In this document: piece by piece, positions 51,753 to 61,002 of the stretch
Numbering within the stretch: position 1 is the first letter of the stretch
Layout: the number at the start of each line of letters is the position of its first letter
Origin: Microvirga soli
GTDB taxonomy: Bacteria; Pseudomonadota; Alphaproteobacteria; Rhizobiales; Beijerinckiaceae
DNA length: 64,000 bases
Direction: 5' to 3'
Assembly (NCBI RefSeq): GCF_016734765.1
Contig: NZ_JAERQE010000025.1
Span: forward strand, 1 to 64,000
The notes under the pieces: model-generated
What the model was told of the DNA's origin: nothing
The model's database searches: none
The model's input: only the letters and a program-made list of their open reading frames with translations
Position numbers and translations under genes: made by a program

Positions 51753-54700
51753 CTATGTGCCTTGAGGTGTGCTGGAGAAGGCACGGTGCTGGACGCTTCC
51801 ATTAACATCGGTGCAATCGGATCCTTCTTGAGCGCTGAAAACCTGCAACTCACTGCCGCCCTCGAAGAATCCCCGATCCCGCAGACGACATGCGGAAACC
51901 GGCTTTGCCGGGCGGCACGTGCTTGCAACGAGAACATCGGATTGGGATGCAAGCCGCAGGATCTGACCTTCCAGTCCGCGAATATCACCCCCGAGGAGAC
52001 GACGGGACTGCTTCACGAACCTGTTGGATGACATCGCCAGGCTCGACACGCCTTGAGCATTGATGCCGACGCCATTGGCCGAGAACCGATTGTGCCTGAG
52101 AGACAGGCTGGTCAGCGGATGATAGCTGGCCTGATCGGTGTTCTGGCTCTCACCACCTTTCGACGCCATGATGTTGGCGATATAGGCGCTGACACCGGAG
52201 TTGCTGTTGGACTCGATGCGGTTGGAATATGCCCCCACATCGAAGCTGTTGCGCACCTTCAGACCATCCCTTCTGTTGCCCGCGAGATAGTTGTTGGTCA
52301 ACACATTGCAGGAACTCTCGAACACACTCACTCCGTCCTGCGCATTGCGGAACGAACTGTTGGCATGGATGACGTTGTTCGTGCTGTCGCGGTCGATAAC
52401 AATTCCCGAGCCGGCATTGTCAAAGGTCACATTGCCAATGACCAACCCATCGTTCACTTCGCGTGAGATGGTGATTCCGTGCCGCTGCTTCGTGCCGTAG
52501 ATCGTATTGAGGGCGATGATGGCCTCCCTCGTACGGTCATGGGAGTCCAAAGCATAGACAACGCTGTCGCGAAACTCGTTGCCGACGACTTGGATGCGTT
52601 CCGCCTCGAAGGAATGGAAGCCGAAATGAAGGTTATGGAATACGCTGTCGACGACCACGCCTGTGGGGCGCGCCTGGTCGCGCAGTTCCGCCACCCGTTC
52701 CGGTCCCGACGAGTAGCTCAATCCGAAGGATTTGGCGTTATCGTAGCCCAGAGCCACGAGAGTGGACGAAGCCACATCCATGCGCCCATCCCCCCAGGTG
52801 AGAAGGAAGGGGCGGAACTTGGTGGATGTGTCGGTCTCAGACCAGAGCGGCTGCCCCGATTTCTCACTAATTCCGACAACTTCAGCGTCGAGGATATGAA
52901 CATTGCCGGCATTGACGATGAAGGCGCCGGCATCGGCACTGAGCCGATAGACCAGGCTGTCGAGGCGAGACAGGATGAGCGTGGCTCCGGGAGCGACGAA
53001 GATGGGTGCACGCACCGTCACAGCGTCGGCACCATATTCGATGAGATCCCGTGCGTCGGTACCCTGCAGCTGGCGCGCAACCATGCTCAAAGTAGCGACA
53101 CCACTTTGAACCACAATAACCCGCGGCGAGGACAGGCCTTGATACCGGATCGCCTGCTCCAGGCGGGTGCTCCCTCCCTCATCGTCCTCGAAGAACTTTG
53201 CGATGTATGGGTTGTGGTTCGCAAAGGTGCTTCCGACGACTGCATCAGTGGGCCATGGCGCACCGGCTCTGGCGTCTGCAGCCGTCACGAAGCTGCGAGG
53301 GAGTTGGCCCACTGCGCTGGAGGATTGTCCGGAATCTCCCGTGATAAGCGCCAGCCCCCTGCGGGTCTGGATTTCTTGAGCGCTTTCCTCAGGCTCTTCG
53401 GAAACGGATGCGACCGTCTGCACATCCTGCGATCCGCCGATGCCGGGCTCTTCATCCGAGGGTTTCATCGGAAGATCAACCTGTCGTTCGGCCAGACGCC
53501 GGAAAGCCGTCTGCCGGAGTCGCTTATCCTGGATGGAGCGGATCAGATCGGCAGCATGGATGCGACCTTCCGGGAAAGTGGCGAGGTCGAGTGCAAGCTC
53601 CGCCTTATCCTCATCAGCCTCTACTTTCTTGATCCCGCGCAGCAGAAGAACATCAGGGATTTCTCCACGCCTCCTTTTGCCAACCAAGTCCTTTGCGTCG
53701 GCCGCAACGAGCAGCTGCTGGGCGCGCGTGCGGATGCCATTGTCTGTGATGCGTCCGGCGAGTTGACCAGCCAGAGCTTTATTGGCCTCTGCCGCCGGAG
53801 AGCCGATAATTTCCAGGAATGCCTTGTCCCGCGATTGCGTGTCCAGTCCCTCGGCAGCTCGGACGGCTTCGTTCAACGCACGGTCGCTAATGTCCAACTT
53901 GTTCTGCTGACGTGCCAGACGGGAGACCTCCGAGAGAGCCGCGAGGCGGTCGTCAGCGCCTTGTATACGTCCGGCCAGCGCTATCGCCTGGTTGAAATCG
54001 CCGGAACGGGAGTGAGCGCTGGCTACAGACGCGAGAACAGGGCCTTCATCCTTCGTCCCGACAAGTTCGGGAATGATCTGCATGGCGCCGGCAATGTCGC
54101 CAGCCTTCGCCTTCGCCCGCGCAATGCCGCTCAGCACGTACAAGCGACGATCCTTATCGACGAGGCGCGGCAGCAAGGCTTCGGCATCGGGAACGCGGCC
54201 GTGATCCGCCAGTTTCTTCGCCAACTCGCCGAGAGCGGACGATCCTTCTGCGTCAGCCTCGATCCTACCGGCATAACGCAGCACTTCGTCGAGACGATCG
54301 GATTGTGTGAGTGCCCGGACGAGTTCGGGGAGAACGGTGCGTTGCTGGGCTTCGCCATATGTTTCAATCTGCTGAATGCTTGCAGACAGAAGGTGACCGG
54401 CCATTGCGTCATAGCCGGACTGCTTCAGGTCAGCGGCAAGTTTCAGTTGAATCACAACCTTGCCAGGGCTGTCCTGCATGGCGTTGAGTATTTCGGCAGC
54501 TTGGAATGTGACGCCACGGTCGACATAACTTCTGACAAGCAACCCGATGGCTTTGTCCTGGTTGCTCGAGCTGGTAAGGCCCTGTGAGGCCATAATGGCA
54601 ACCCGGTCCTCCTGCTTGGAAATCGCGGCATCGATGAGGCTGGAGAGAAGGTCGTCTCTTGCTTTGCTGTCGAGGAGGGAAAGCGCCAGAAAGGTGCTTC

Positions 54701-55493
54701 CGGGAAGATCCCCAACTTCCAGCCGGCGCTTGGCCTCTGCCATCAGCTTGACGTCCGGAGCCTTCTCCCAGGCACTACCCTTGATCTGGATTCGTGCCAG
54801 TTCATGGCGCGCAAAGGCACGGTCACGCGATTGAGGGATACGGGCGATGGCACGGTCAGCCAGATCCACACCCAACGGCCCCAACGCTGCTGCCACACGG
54901 GCTGCTGCCTTGTAGGCTCCCCCGCGTGTGCCTTGCTCGGGAATCCGATCGGCCGCATCCATCGCCAGGGAGGCATATCTCAGCGCGCGATCCTGAGAGC
55001 CTGCTCTGGAATAGGCATAGGCAAGATCCACGAAAGCGGCAGACCGGTAGGCGGCCGACCTCTGCTCGCCAGCAATCTGATGCAGCGATACGCCAACTTC
55101 CACACGGTCCGCGGCGGATGTGGCGCCCGCGATATCGCCAAGGGAGGATTGCAGAAGGAATGAGCTGAGAATGTCGTGGCTCAGCCCATCATCCGCAAGC
55201 CGCGTGAGCTCAGAGCGGGCTCCATCCCGCAGCTCCATCGAGCCTGTATTGTCTTGACTGGCAAATTTCTCAAGCAGCTTCACCCGCGCCCTGGCAACTT
55301 GATAGAAGCCAGCCTTCTGCTTTGGGCTGACGCCGTTCTGTTCGGCGGAAAGAAAAGCCTGGCGGGCTTCCTCCGCAAGACGTGAGACTTCATTGCCGCC
55401 CTGTGCCATGGCGCCTGAAGTCAGCGCCATGGACATGAACAGGAAGGCAATACGCAATCGACGTCGACCGTCAGATCGTGACGATGCGGTCAT
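51753..55493 (-). CDS. algG: TPR-AlgG fusion: putative periplasmic mannuronan C5-epimerase
   Basis: A 1246-residue exported protein. After a signal peptide (about residues 1-31) comes an alpha-helical TPR-like region to about residue 690, then a charged linker, then a right-handed beta-helix from about residue 800 to 1200. The beta-helix matches AlgG. The epimerase motif DPHDRS of AlgG reads DSHDRT at residues 983-988, followed by an AlgG-like stretch ending HGITISREVNDG. AlgG converts mannuronate to guluronate in the polymer and is about 540 residues in Pseudomonas, without this N-terminus. ATG 55493 follows GGAGG and overlaps algA by 23 bases. Confidence 0.9.
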   Translation of the reverse strand: MTASSRSDGRRRLRIAFLFMSMALTSGAMAQGGNEVSRLAEEARQAFLSAEQNGVSPKQKAGFYQVARARVKLLEKFASQDNTGSMELRDGARSELTRLADDGLSHDILSSFLLQSSLGDIAGATSAADRVEVGVSLHQIAGEQRSAAYRSAAFVDLAYAYSRAGSQDRALRYASLAMDAADRIPEQGTRGGAYKAAARVAAALGPLGVDLADRAIARIPQSRDRAFARHELARIQIKGSAWEKAPDVKLMAEAKRRLEVGDLPGSTFLALSLLDSKARDDLLSSLIDAAISKQEDRVAIMASQGLTSSSNQDKAIGLLVRSYVDRGVTFQAAEILNAMQDSPGKVVIQLKLAADLKQSGYDAMAGHLLSASIQQIETYGEAQQRTVLPELVRALTQSDRLDEVLRYAGRIEADAEGSSALGELAKKLADHGRVPDAEALLPRLVDKDRRLYVLSGIARAKAKAGDIAGAMQIIPELVGTKDEGPVLASVASAHSRSGDFNQAIALAGRIQGADDRLAALSEVSRLARQQNKLDISDRALNEAVRAAEGLDTQSRDKAFLEIIGSPAAEANKALAGQLAGRITDNGIRTRAQQLLVAADAKDLVGKRRRGEIPDVLLLRGIKKVEADEDKAELALDLATFPEGRIHAADLIRSIQDKRLRQTAFRRLAERQVDLPMKPSDEEPGIGGSQDVQTVASVSEEPEESAQEIQTRRGLALITGDSGQSSSAVGQLPRSFVTAADARAGAPWPTDAVVGSTFANHNPYIAKFFEDDEGGSTRLEQAIRYQGLSSPRVIVVQSGVATLSMVARQLQGTDARDLIEYGADAVTVRAPIFVAPGATLILSRLDSLVYRLSADAGAFIVNAGNVHILDAEVVGISEKSGQPLWSETDTSTKFRPFLLTWGDGRMDVASSTLVALGYDNAKSFGLSYSSGPERVAELRDQARPTGVVVDSVFHNLHFGFHSFEAERIQVVGNEFRDSVVYALDSHDRTREAIIALNTIYGTKQRHGITISREVNDGLVIGNVTFDNAGSGIVIDRDSTNNVIHANSSFRNAQDGVSVFESSCNVLTNNYLAGNRRDGLKVRNSFDVGAYSNRIESNSNSGVSAYIANIMASKGGESQNTDQASYHPLTSLSLRHNRFSANGVGINAQGVSSLAMSSNRFVKQSRRLLGGDIRGLEGQILRLASQSDVLVASTCRPAKPVSACRLRDRGFFEGGSELQVFSAQEGSDCTDVNGSVQHRAFSSTPQGT

Positions 55494-56889
55494 ACTGATC
55501 CTCCAGACGCACGATGTCGTCTTCGCCGAGATACGTGCCGCACTGAACCTCGATCAGATGAAGCTCATCGTCGCCGATGTTCTCCAGCCTGTGGACATCG
55601 CCTTTGGGGATGTAAACCGACTCGTTAGCCTTCATGACGAAGACCTTCTCGCCCACAGTGACGCGAGCGGTGCCGGAAACGACAGTCCAGTGCTCGGAGC
55701 GATGGTGATGATACTGAAGCGACAGCTGTCCTGCCACATCGACGACGATGTGCTTTACTTGGAAAGTCTCGCCGACGCGCAGGGACTCGTAGGAGCCCCA
55801 TGGACGCCGTACCCTCTTGTGCAGGTTCGCTTCCGGACGCTTCGCTGCAGCAAGCTCGGCTGCGAGGCGGCCGACATTCTGGGCTTGGTCCAGGGAGCTC
55901 ACGAGGACAGCATCGGCCGTGTCGATCACGACGACCTTCTCGACGCCCATGACGGCAACGAGCCTGGAGTTGCCAAGAACATAGCTGTCCCGCACATCCT
56001 GAAGGAGCGTGTCTCCGCGGGAGACATTCCCGTCGCCGTCCTTGCTCCCCACATCCCACAGGGCTGACCATGAACCAAGGTCGCGCCATTCAGGCGCTAC
56101 GGGAATGCAGACCAGCCGGTCGCTCCGTTCCATGACGGCATAGTCGATGGAGATGACTGGGGCCGTATCGAAGTCAGCGGCGAGACGGATCGTATCGTTG
56201 CCACGATGGGCTGTTGAAAGAGCCCGGCGGGCACAGGCTAGGACATCCGGCGCGTAACGTTCAAGCTCCTCCAGAATAGTACGGGCGGTGAACATGAAGA
56301 TCCCGCTGTTCCAAAGATGGCGGCCACCGGCCACCAATGTCTCAGCCGCGTCCCGCTTAGGCTTCTCGACGAAACCTGCGACCTTGAAGCTGGCACCATC
56401 GAAAGCCTCACCAACCTCGATGTAACCGAAGCCGGTCTCAGGATGGGTCGGACGGATACCGAAAAGAACAATCTGCCCCTGACGTGCGGCCATCGCGGCC
56501 TGCGACACAGCCTTTGTGAACACCTCTGTCTGCTCGATGAGATGATCGCTCGGTGCAACGAGCATCAGCCGATCCGGATCCTCTTCCGCAATCAGAGCCG
56601 CAGCCGCAGCGATGGCCGGCCCTGTGCTGCGAACGCATGGCTCGACCAGGAGCCGTGCCGCCCCCTTGCTCAACTGCCCAATCTCACGCAATGCAAGATC
56701 GCGGTGATTGGTGTTCACGACGATAAGGGGTTCGGCGTACTGTTCCGTGCGGAAGCGCTGAACCGTCTGCTGGAAGAGGCTTTCGTCCCCAGAAAGAGCA
56801 TGAAATTGCTTTGGCTCACTGGACCGCGAAATCGGCCATAGACGGGTGCCAGAGCCGCCGCACATGAGAACCGGAATGATATTGTCCAT
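55471..56889 (-). CDS. algA: Mannose-1-phosphate guanylyltransferase / mannose-6-phosphate isomerase
   Basis: A 472-residue bifunctional enzyme of the AlgA/ManC type that makes mannose-6-phosphate and GDP-mannose. The nucleotidyltransferase domain begins IIPVLMCGGSGTRLWPISRS and contains PSDHLI and the GDP-mannose loop FVEKPKRD. The C-terminal cupin (isomerase) has RRPWGSYESLRVGETFQVK and the metal-site YHHHRSEHWTVVSGTARV. ATG 56889 follows GGAGATC. In Pseudomonas algA ends the operon, but here it is the fourth gene, between alg44 and the AlgG fusion. Confidence 0.95.
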   Translation of the reverse strand: MDNIIPVLMCGGSGTRLWPISRSSEPKQFHALSGDESLFQQTVQRFRTEQYAEPLIVVNTNHRDLALREIGQLSKGAARLLVEPCVRSTGPAIAAAAALIAEEDPDRLMLVAPSDHLIEQTEVFTKAVSQAAMAARQGQIVLFGIRPTHPETGFGYIEVGEAFDGASFKVAGFVEKPKRDAAETLVAGGRHLWNSGIFMFTARTILEELERYAPDVLACARRALSTAHRGNDTIRLAADFDTAPVISIDYAVMERSDRLVCIPVAPEWRDLGSWSALWDVGSKDGDGNVSRGDTLLQDVRDSYVLGNSRLVAVMGVEKVVVIDTADAVLVSSLDQAQNVGRLAAELAAAKRPEANLHKRVRRPWGSYESLRVGETFQVKHIVVDVAGQLSLQYHHHRSEHWTVVSGTARVTVGEKVFVMKANESVYIPKGDVHRLENIGDDELHLIEVQCGTYLGEDDIVRLEDQYDRIVTI

Positions 56890-56942
56890 TGTTGATCTCC
56901 AGAAAATCCAAGTGATGTCCTCCGGTCGATGACCGGACTCAT

Positions 56943-58148
56943 TCATTCCCCAGAATGAAGTCCGGCTAGCCGCCTTCCATTCTCACTTTGAGGCTCTGTG
57001 GCCTTTTTTGGTGCATGGGCCGTCGCGCTGTCCCGAGACAGAATAGCTGCAATCTTGTTTCCTGCCCAGTTGACAGCTGTTTGCAGCTTGCCGACGGCAG
57101 ACCCGATCGAGGACCCGGAAAATGTATTGAAAACCACTGCTACCGGCTGACCAATCGTCGACGCGCCGAGCTCACGACCAGGTGCCAATTTGACGGTCAA
57201 CGCCCCGGCGAGAGAAGGATCTTCAAAGGATGGTATACGCTCAATACTGACTTCCCTTACGCGAGTGCCGTCGGCGTATTCAATCACGGCACTTGCCCCT
57301 TTGTAGAACCGCAACGCCTGATCCTGCGGAATGCTGGCGGTGATGTAGGGACTACTGGTTTTCTCCCTCAGGGTAAGGATAGGAGCTCCCTCTCGCACGA
57401 AGTTGGCGGTCCGACTGTAGCGGGCCTGAACCACGCAGTTGCAGGGGCTGTCGAGGACGATGCTGCTGCCTTGGGCCCCTTGGATCGTGAGGAGCGGCTC
57501 GCCGGTCTTAACCTCGTCTCCAGCAGCCACAAAGGTAAGCTGTCCATTCGATGGAGCCGGCACGGTAACCAGATCGGCTGTGATCTGCGCCGATTGGGCC
57601 GGGATCAGGTAGAAACGATCGAACAGGCTAGTCCCAATAAAGCCTAGAAGAAGCAACGTAGCCGCGCCGATGCCGATGTAGCCTGCAGCGCTTCGACCGC
57701 GATGCGCAAGGTTGGCTACAATCCCCTGCGGCTGAGGACGCGGAGGAACCTCCCTGGTTTTCCCCTCGTTGCGCCGCGAGACAACATCCAGCACATCCCC
57801 TGCCTCTACGACTTCCCCGGCAAGATAGGCATCGAGAATGAAACGGAGGAGACTGTGCTGGCGCGGAGAGACGTCGATGAAGCGGAGACCGATCCTGTTA
57901 TGCTCGTTGGTGACATAACGAACCTCGGCATTGAGGGGCAGGGTCAACTCGTAGCCGCTGAACGGAAACGCAAGCGTGAGGTCGAGCACCTGCCCGGGCT
58001 TGGTATCCAATGAACCAGTCCGAAGCCCCAAGCCTCCGACCGAGATGTCAACCACCGCGAGTTGCGCTCCATTGTGAATGCATTTCACAGGCAGCCGGTA
58101 GCGAGGGTGCTGCCTCTGAACCTCGGCCTCATGCGTAATTTTCGTCAT
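56943..58148 (-). CDS. alg44: Alg44-like PilZ domain alginate co-polymerase
   Basis: A 401-residue inner-membrane protein. The N-terminal PilZ domain has both c-di-GMP motifs: RQHPR (R12-R16) and DISVGG (D34-G39). A single membrane helix (IGIGAATLLLLGFIGTSLF) is near residues 155-175. The periplasmic HlyD-like part contains TVPAPSNGQLTFVAAGDEVKTGEPLL and SIPQDQALRFYKGASAVIEY. In Pseudomonas, c-di-GMP binding to Alg44 switches on alginate polymerisation by Alg8. ATG 58148 follows GGAGAAC; TTG 58163 opens the frame. It starts 30 bases after alg8. Confidence 0.93.
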   Translation of the reverse strand: MTKITHEAEVQRQHPRYRLPVKCIHNGAQLAVVDISVGGLGLRTGSLDTKPGQVLDLTLAFPFSGYELTLPLNAEVRYVTNEHNRIGLRFIDVSPRQHSLLRFILDAYLAGEVVEAGDVLDVVSRRNEGKTREVPPRPQPQGIVANLAHRGRSAAGYIGIGAATLLLLGFIGTSLFDRFYLIPAQSAQITADLVTVPAPSNGQLTFVAAGDEVKTGEPLLTIQGAQGSSIVLDSPCNCVVQARYSRTANFVREGAPILTLREKTSSPYITASIPQDQALRFYKGASAVIEYADGTRVREVSIERIPSFEDPSLAGALTVKLAPGRELGASTIGQPVAVVFNTFSGSSIGSAVGKLQTAVNWAGNKIAAILSRDSATAHAPKKATEPQSENGRRLAGLHSGE

Positions 58149-58178
58149 CGATACGTTCTCCAAGCGGCACCGCTGTCG

Positions 58179-59771
58179 TCAGGGAAGAAAGAACACAGGG
58201 TTTGGCGTGGGCAGGACCTTCATGCCCCACGCCAGAACCGATACGAATGCGATAAGCGCAACACTGTGCATGTATGCTGACATGAAGTTGCTTGCGATCA
58301 GGGGGCGCTTTGCCACATTCGCAGATGTCGTCTTCTGTCGCGTCCACTTCTGACGATCGAGACGGAACGTCACGTGGACTTTGATCAGCGATCCGAAGAT
58401 CTGGTTGAAGTAGAGAAGGAAGGGATAGAAAACCGACACTCGTTGGCGGGCAGCCAGAAGAGAGAGAGTCAGTATGTAACGGGTTGTCAGGATCCAGAGC
58501 GCATACAGAAGGAGTGCGTACCCGCTGATAAAAATTCCAGCGAGCAGGGCGACGAAGAACCCGACAAGCGAGGTCCACATCGACATGCGCTGATCGAGGA
58601 TAGACCACCACGTGAACAGGCCGATCTTCCGGGGGCCGAGAGCGAGAGCCCTTGAGTTCGTGCGCAGCATGTTTCCAAACCACCGCACCATCAGCATGGC
58701 TGCAGCCGAAACGAAGTTCTCCGATGGCGGATCCTCCACCGTCAGAACGAGGACATCCGGCACATAGAGCATCTTGTAGCCGTTCCGCAGAAGGTAGAAC
58801 CAGCTCGACTTGTCGTCACCGGTGAGAAACTTGAACCGGCCGAGACGCCAATGATCGACATAATCAAGCTCCACCTGGCGGATGAACTCTGGATTGCACA
58901 CGATGCTTGCACGAAACATCGACATGCGGCCGGTCAATGTCAGGACGCGCTCAGACAGCCCTACGGATGACATCAGGGTATGGCGCTGAGCAAACCGCAG
59001 CGCATACCATTCCTGGAAGATGCGGCTCCCGCGAACTTCGCTCACTTCGTCGGTTGTCAGGGCGCCGACCTTAGGATCGAGCTGGAAGAAGCCCACGCAT
59101 TTCGCGACAAGATCGCGCGGCACGATGCTGTCGCCGTCAATCACGGCCACAACGTCATCAGGGGCCGGAGCGCGCCGGGCGACGGCCCTGAAGCCGTAAG
59201 CGAGAGCATCCCGCTTGCCCGTTCCCGCGATTCTGACGATGACCAAGTCCACCTTGTCCTGATCGCCGCAGATCGCCTGAAACAGGCTTTTGATGAGTCG
59301 CTGATCACCAGCCTCAACGATCGATGCAACCACAGTTGCTTTTCCGGGCGCAGCCAGCGCGGCCTCAAAGGCCGCTCTGTAAACGCGCGTGGTTACGGCA
59401 CTGTCGATCCGGAACGTGGTCACGAGAAGAAACGTATTGGGTGGATCGTGCTTGATCGCTTCGTCGGCAGCCTTCCGCTGGCGCGGAAAAACCACCTTCC
59501 GAAAGATAAGCGCACGGACGAAGTGCAGCAGGCCCCATCCGTAGCGCCACATAGCCAGTATTCCGATGGCTCCGATCACGCCGGTTCCGACAGAGACATA
59601 CGCTCCAGATGGAAGCGCGGCGGCAAAAGCCGCCACGGCAACCACATAGAGGATATGCGCTCCTATCGTCTCCGAGAGACGGATACTGCCGTTACCAGCA
59701 GATTCCCTGATAGAAGTCACCTGAGCACCTTGCTTGGTCGATACGAACGAGATCGATGAGAGGACGGTCAT
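58179..59771 (-). CDS. alg8: Alg8-like mannuronan synthase (GT2)
   Basis: A protein of up to 530 residues, the catalytic subunit that polymerises GDP-mannuronate at the inner membrane. The N-terminal helices lie near residues 36-90. The GT2 core has DGDS (212-215), LTLTGRMSMFRAS near residue 277, HWRLGRFKFLTGDDKSSWF near residue 307 and the RW of the QxxRW motif (MVRWFGN, 363). The C-terminal helices end KVHVTFRLDRQKWTRQ. These blocks are nearly the same as in Pseudomonas Alg8. ATG 59771 would overlap algD by 80 bases; GTG 59720 is a possible later start. Confidence 0.94.
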   Translation of the reverse strand: MTVLSSISFVSTKQGAQVTSIRESAGNGSIRLSETIGAHILYVVAVAAFAAALPSGAYVSVGTGVIGAIGILAMWRYGWGLLHFVRALIFRKVVFPRQRKAADEAIKHDPPNTFLLVTTFRIDSAVTTRVYRAAFEAALAAPGKATVVASIVEAGDQRLIKSLFQAICGDQDKVDLVIVRIAGTGKRDALAYGFRAVARRAPAPDDVVAVIDGDSIVPRDLVAKCVGFFQLDPKVGALTTDEVSEVRGSRIFQEWYALRFAQRHTLMSSVGLSERVLTLTGRMSMFRASIVCNPEFIRQVELDYVDHWRLGRFKFLTGDDKSSWFYLLRNGYKMLYVPDVLVLTVEDPPSENFVSAAAMLMVRWFGNMLRTNSRALALGPRKIGLFTWWSILDQRMSMWTSLVGFFVALLAGIFISGYALLLYALWILTTRYILTLSLLAARQRVSVFYPFLLYFNQIFGSLIKVHVTFRLDRQKWTRQKTTSANVAKRPLIASNFMSAYMHSVALIAFVSVLAWGMKVLPTPNPVFFLP

Positions 59772-61002
59772 CCTTCACAACATTCAGGAGGCGCTTGGCT
59801 TCATCGCGGTTCCCGAGAACGAACACTTCAGCGTGATCAATCACCTCGTTGACATCGGCCGTCAGAAGAGACGTCAGATGAGGAAGGTGGGCCTTCACGA
59901 ACTGGAGGTTAGCGCCGGTCAGCTTGGAGACTTGGATGTTCGGATCGTAGATGCGGATATCGTATCCGCGGCCATAAAGGCGCTCCGCCAGTTCCACCAG
60001 CGGGCTCTCACGCAGATCGTCGGTTTCAGGCTTGAAGCTCAAGCCAATGATGCCGATCCGGCGCTTGCCCGTTGCGGCGACCATCGAGTAGGCGCGCCGC
60101 AACTGCTCTTCATTGGCGTCCATCGTCGCATCGAGGATGGGCGTCGGAACATCCAGCTTCCGAGCTGCGAAGCGCAGGGCACGCAGGTCCTTGGGAAGGC
60201 AGGAACCGCCGAAGGCGAACCCAGGCTTAAGATAGGCTTTTGAAATGTTGAGCCGATTGTCTGCGCAGAGCACGTCCATCACAGCATGGCCGTCGATTCC
60301 TGCTTCCTTGCAGATATTACCGATCTCGTTGGCAAAGCTGATTTTGAGGGCGTGCCAAGCGTTATTGGTGTATTTCACCGCTTCGGCAGTCCGAATTGAG
60401 ACGACTCTCGGCTCCACCTTGAAGATCTTGTGAATGTCGAGCAGTCGATCAATGGTCGCCTGATCATGCCGTCCGAAGATGATGGCACCCGGATCATAGT
60501 AGTCGCTGATCGCGGTACTTTCCCGCAGGAACTCGGGATAGTATGCAACGCCGAAGCCCACACCGGCCTGACGCCCGGACGCACGCTCGAGAGCGGGCAG
60601 CACGATGCTCTCCATGGTGCCAGGCAGGATCGTGGAGCGCATGACGACCGAATGGAAGGAGTTCTTCTCTCGGATTGCTGCGCCGATCTGCTCAGCGGCG
60701 GCGCTGACATAGGCAGTATCGAGAGAGCCGTTGGAACGTGAAGGCGTTCCAACGCAAACAAATGATAGATCCGTGCCGTTAACGGCTTCGCGAACGTCGC
60801 TGGTTGCCATGAGGCGCCGGCTGCGGATCCCACCTTGGATCAGTTCTTCCAATCCTGGCTCGACAATGGGGCTGATGCCCTCGTTAAGCGGCCCCACCTT
60901 CTGAGGGTTCGGATCGACTGCGATGACGTGATGGCCGTCATTGGCCAAGCACGCCGATGAGACCGCTCCGACATAGCCAATCCCAAAGACACTAATTTGC
61001 AT
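59692..61002 (-). CDS. algD: GDP-mannose 6-dehydrogenase AlgD
   Basis: A 436-residue enzyme that oxidises GDP-mannose to GDP-mannuronate with two NAD+, the committed step to alginate. The NAD fold is ISVFGIGYVGAVSSACLA. The active-site cysteine in PGFAFGGSCLPKDLRAL is C268, the same number as in Pseudomonas AlgD. The dimer segment EAVKYTNNAWHALKISFANEIGN and the C-terminal end (GICW) also match AlgD, which separates it from UDP-glucose dehydrogenases. It is the first gene of the operon, with a long AT-rich leader upstream. Confidence 0.95.
   Translation of the reverse strand: MQISVFGIGYVGAVSSACLANDGHHVIAVDPNPQKVGPLNEGISPIVEPGLEELIQGGIRSRRLMATSDVREAVNGTDLSFVCVGTPSRSNGSLDTAYVSAAAEQIGAAIREKNSFHSVVMRSTILPGTMESIVLPALERASGRQAGVGFGVAYYPEFLRESTAISDYYDPGAIIFGRHDQATIDRLLDIHKIFKVEPRVVSIRTAEAVKYTNNAWHALKISFANEIGNICKEAGIDGHAVMDVLCADNRLNISKAYLKPGFAFGGSCLPKDLRALRFAARKLDVPTPILDATMDANEEQLRRAYSMVAATGKRRIGIIGLSFKPETDDLRESPLVELAERLYGRGYDIRIYDPNIQVSKLTGANLQFVKAHLPHLTSLLTADVNEVIDHAEVFVLGNRDEAKRLLNVVKDDRPLIDLVRIDQARCSGDFYQGICW

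Noticed and set aside
52479..54587. A 702-residue plus-strand frame inside the AlgG-fusion gene
   Set aside because: Antisense shadow of the helical and beta-helix coding region; no domain, no ribosome site.
51753..55493. AlgG fusion considered as two genes joined by a sequencing error
   Set aside because: The frame is open without interruption through a charged linker, the signal peptide is only at the N-terminus, and no internal ribosome site or second signal peptide is seen before the beta-helix.
59692..61002. AlgD considered as a UDP-glucose 6-dehydrogenase
   Set aside because: The C268 region, the dimer segment and the GICW end match GDP-mannose dehydrogenase, and the neighbours are alginate genes.
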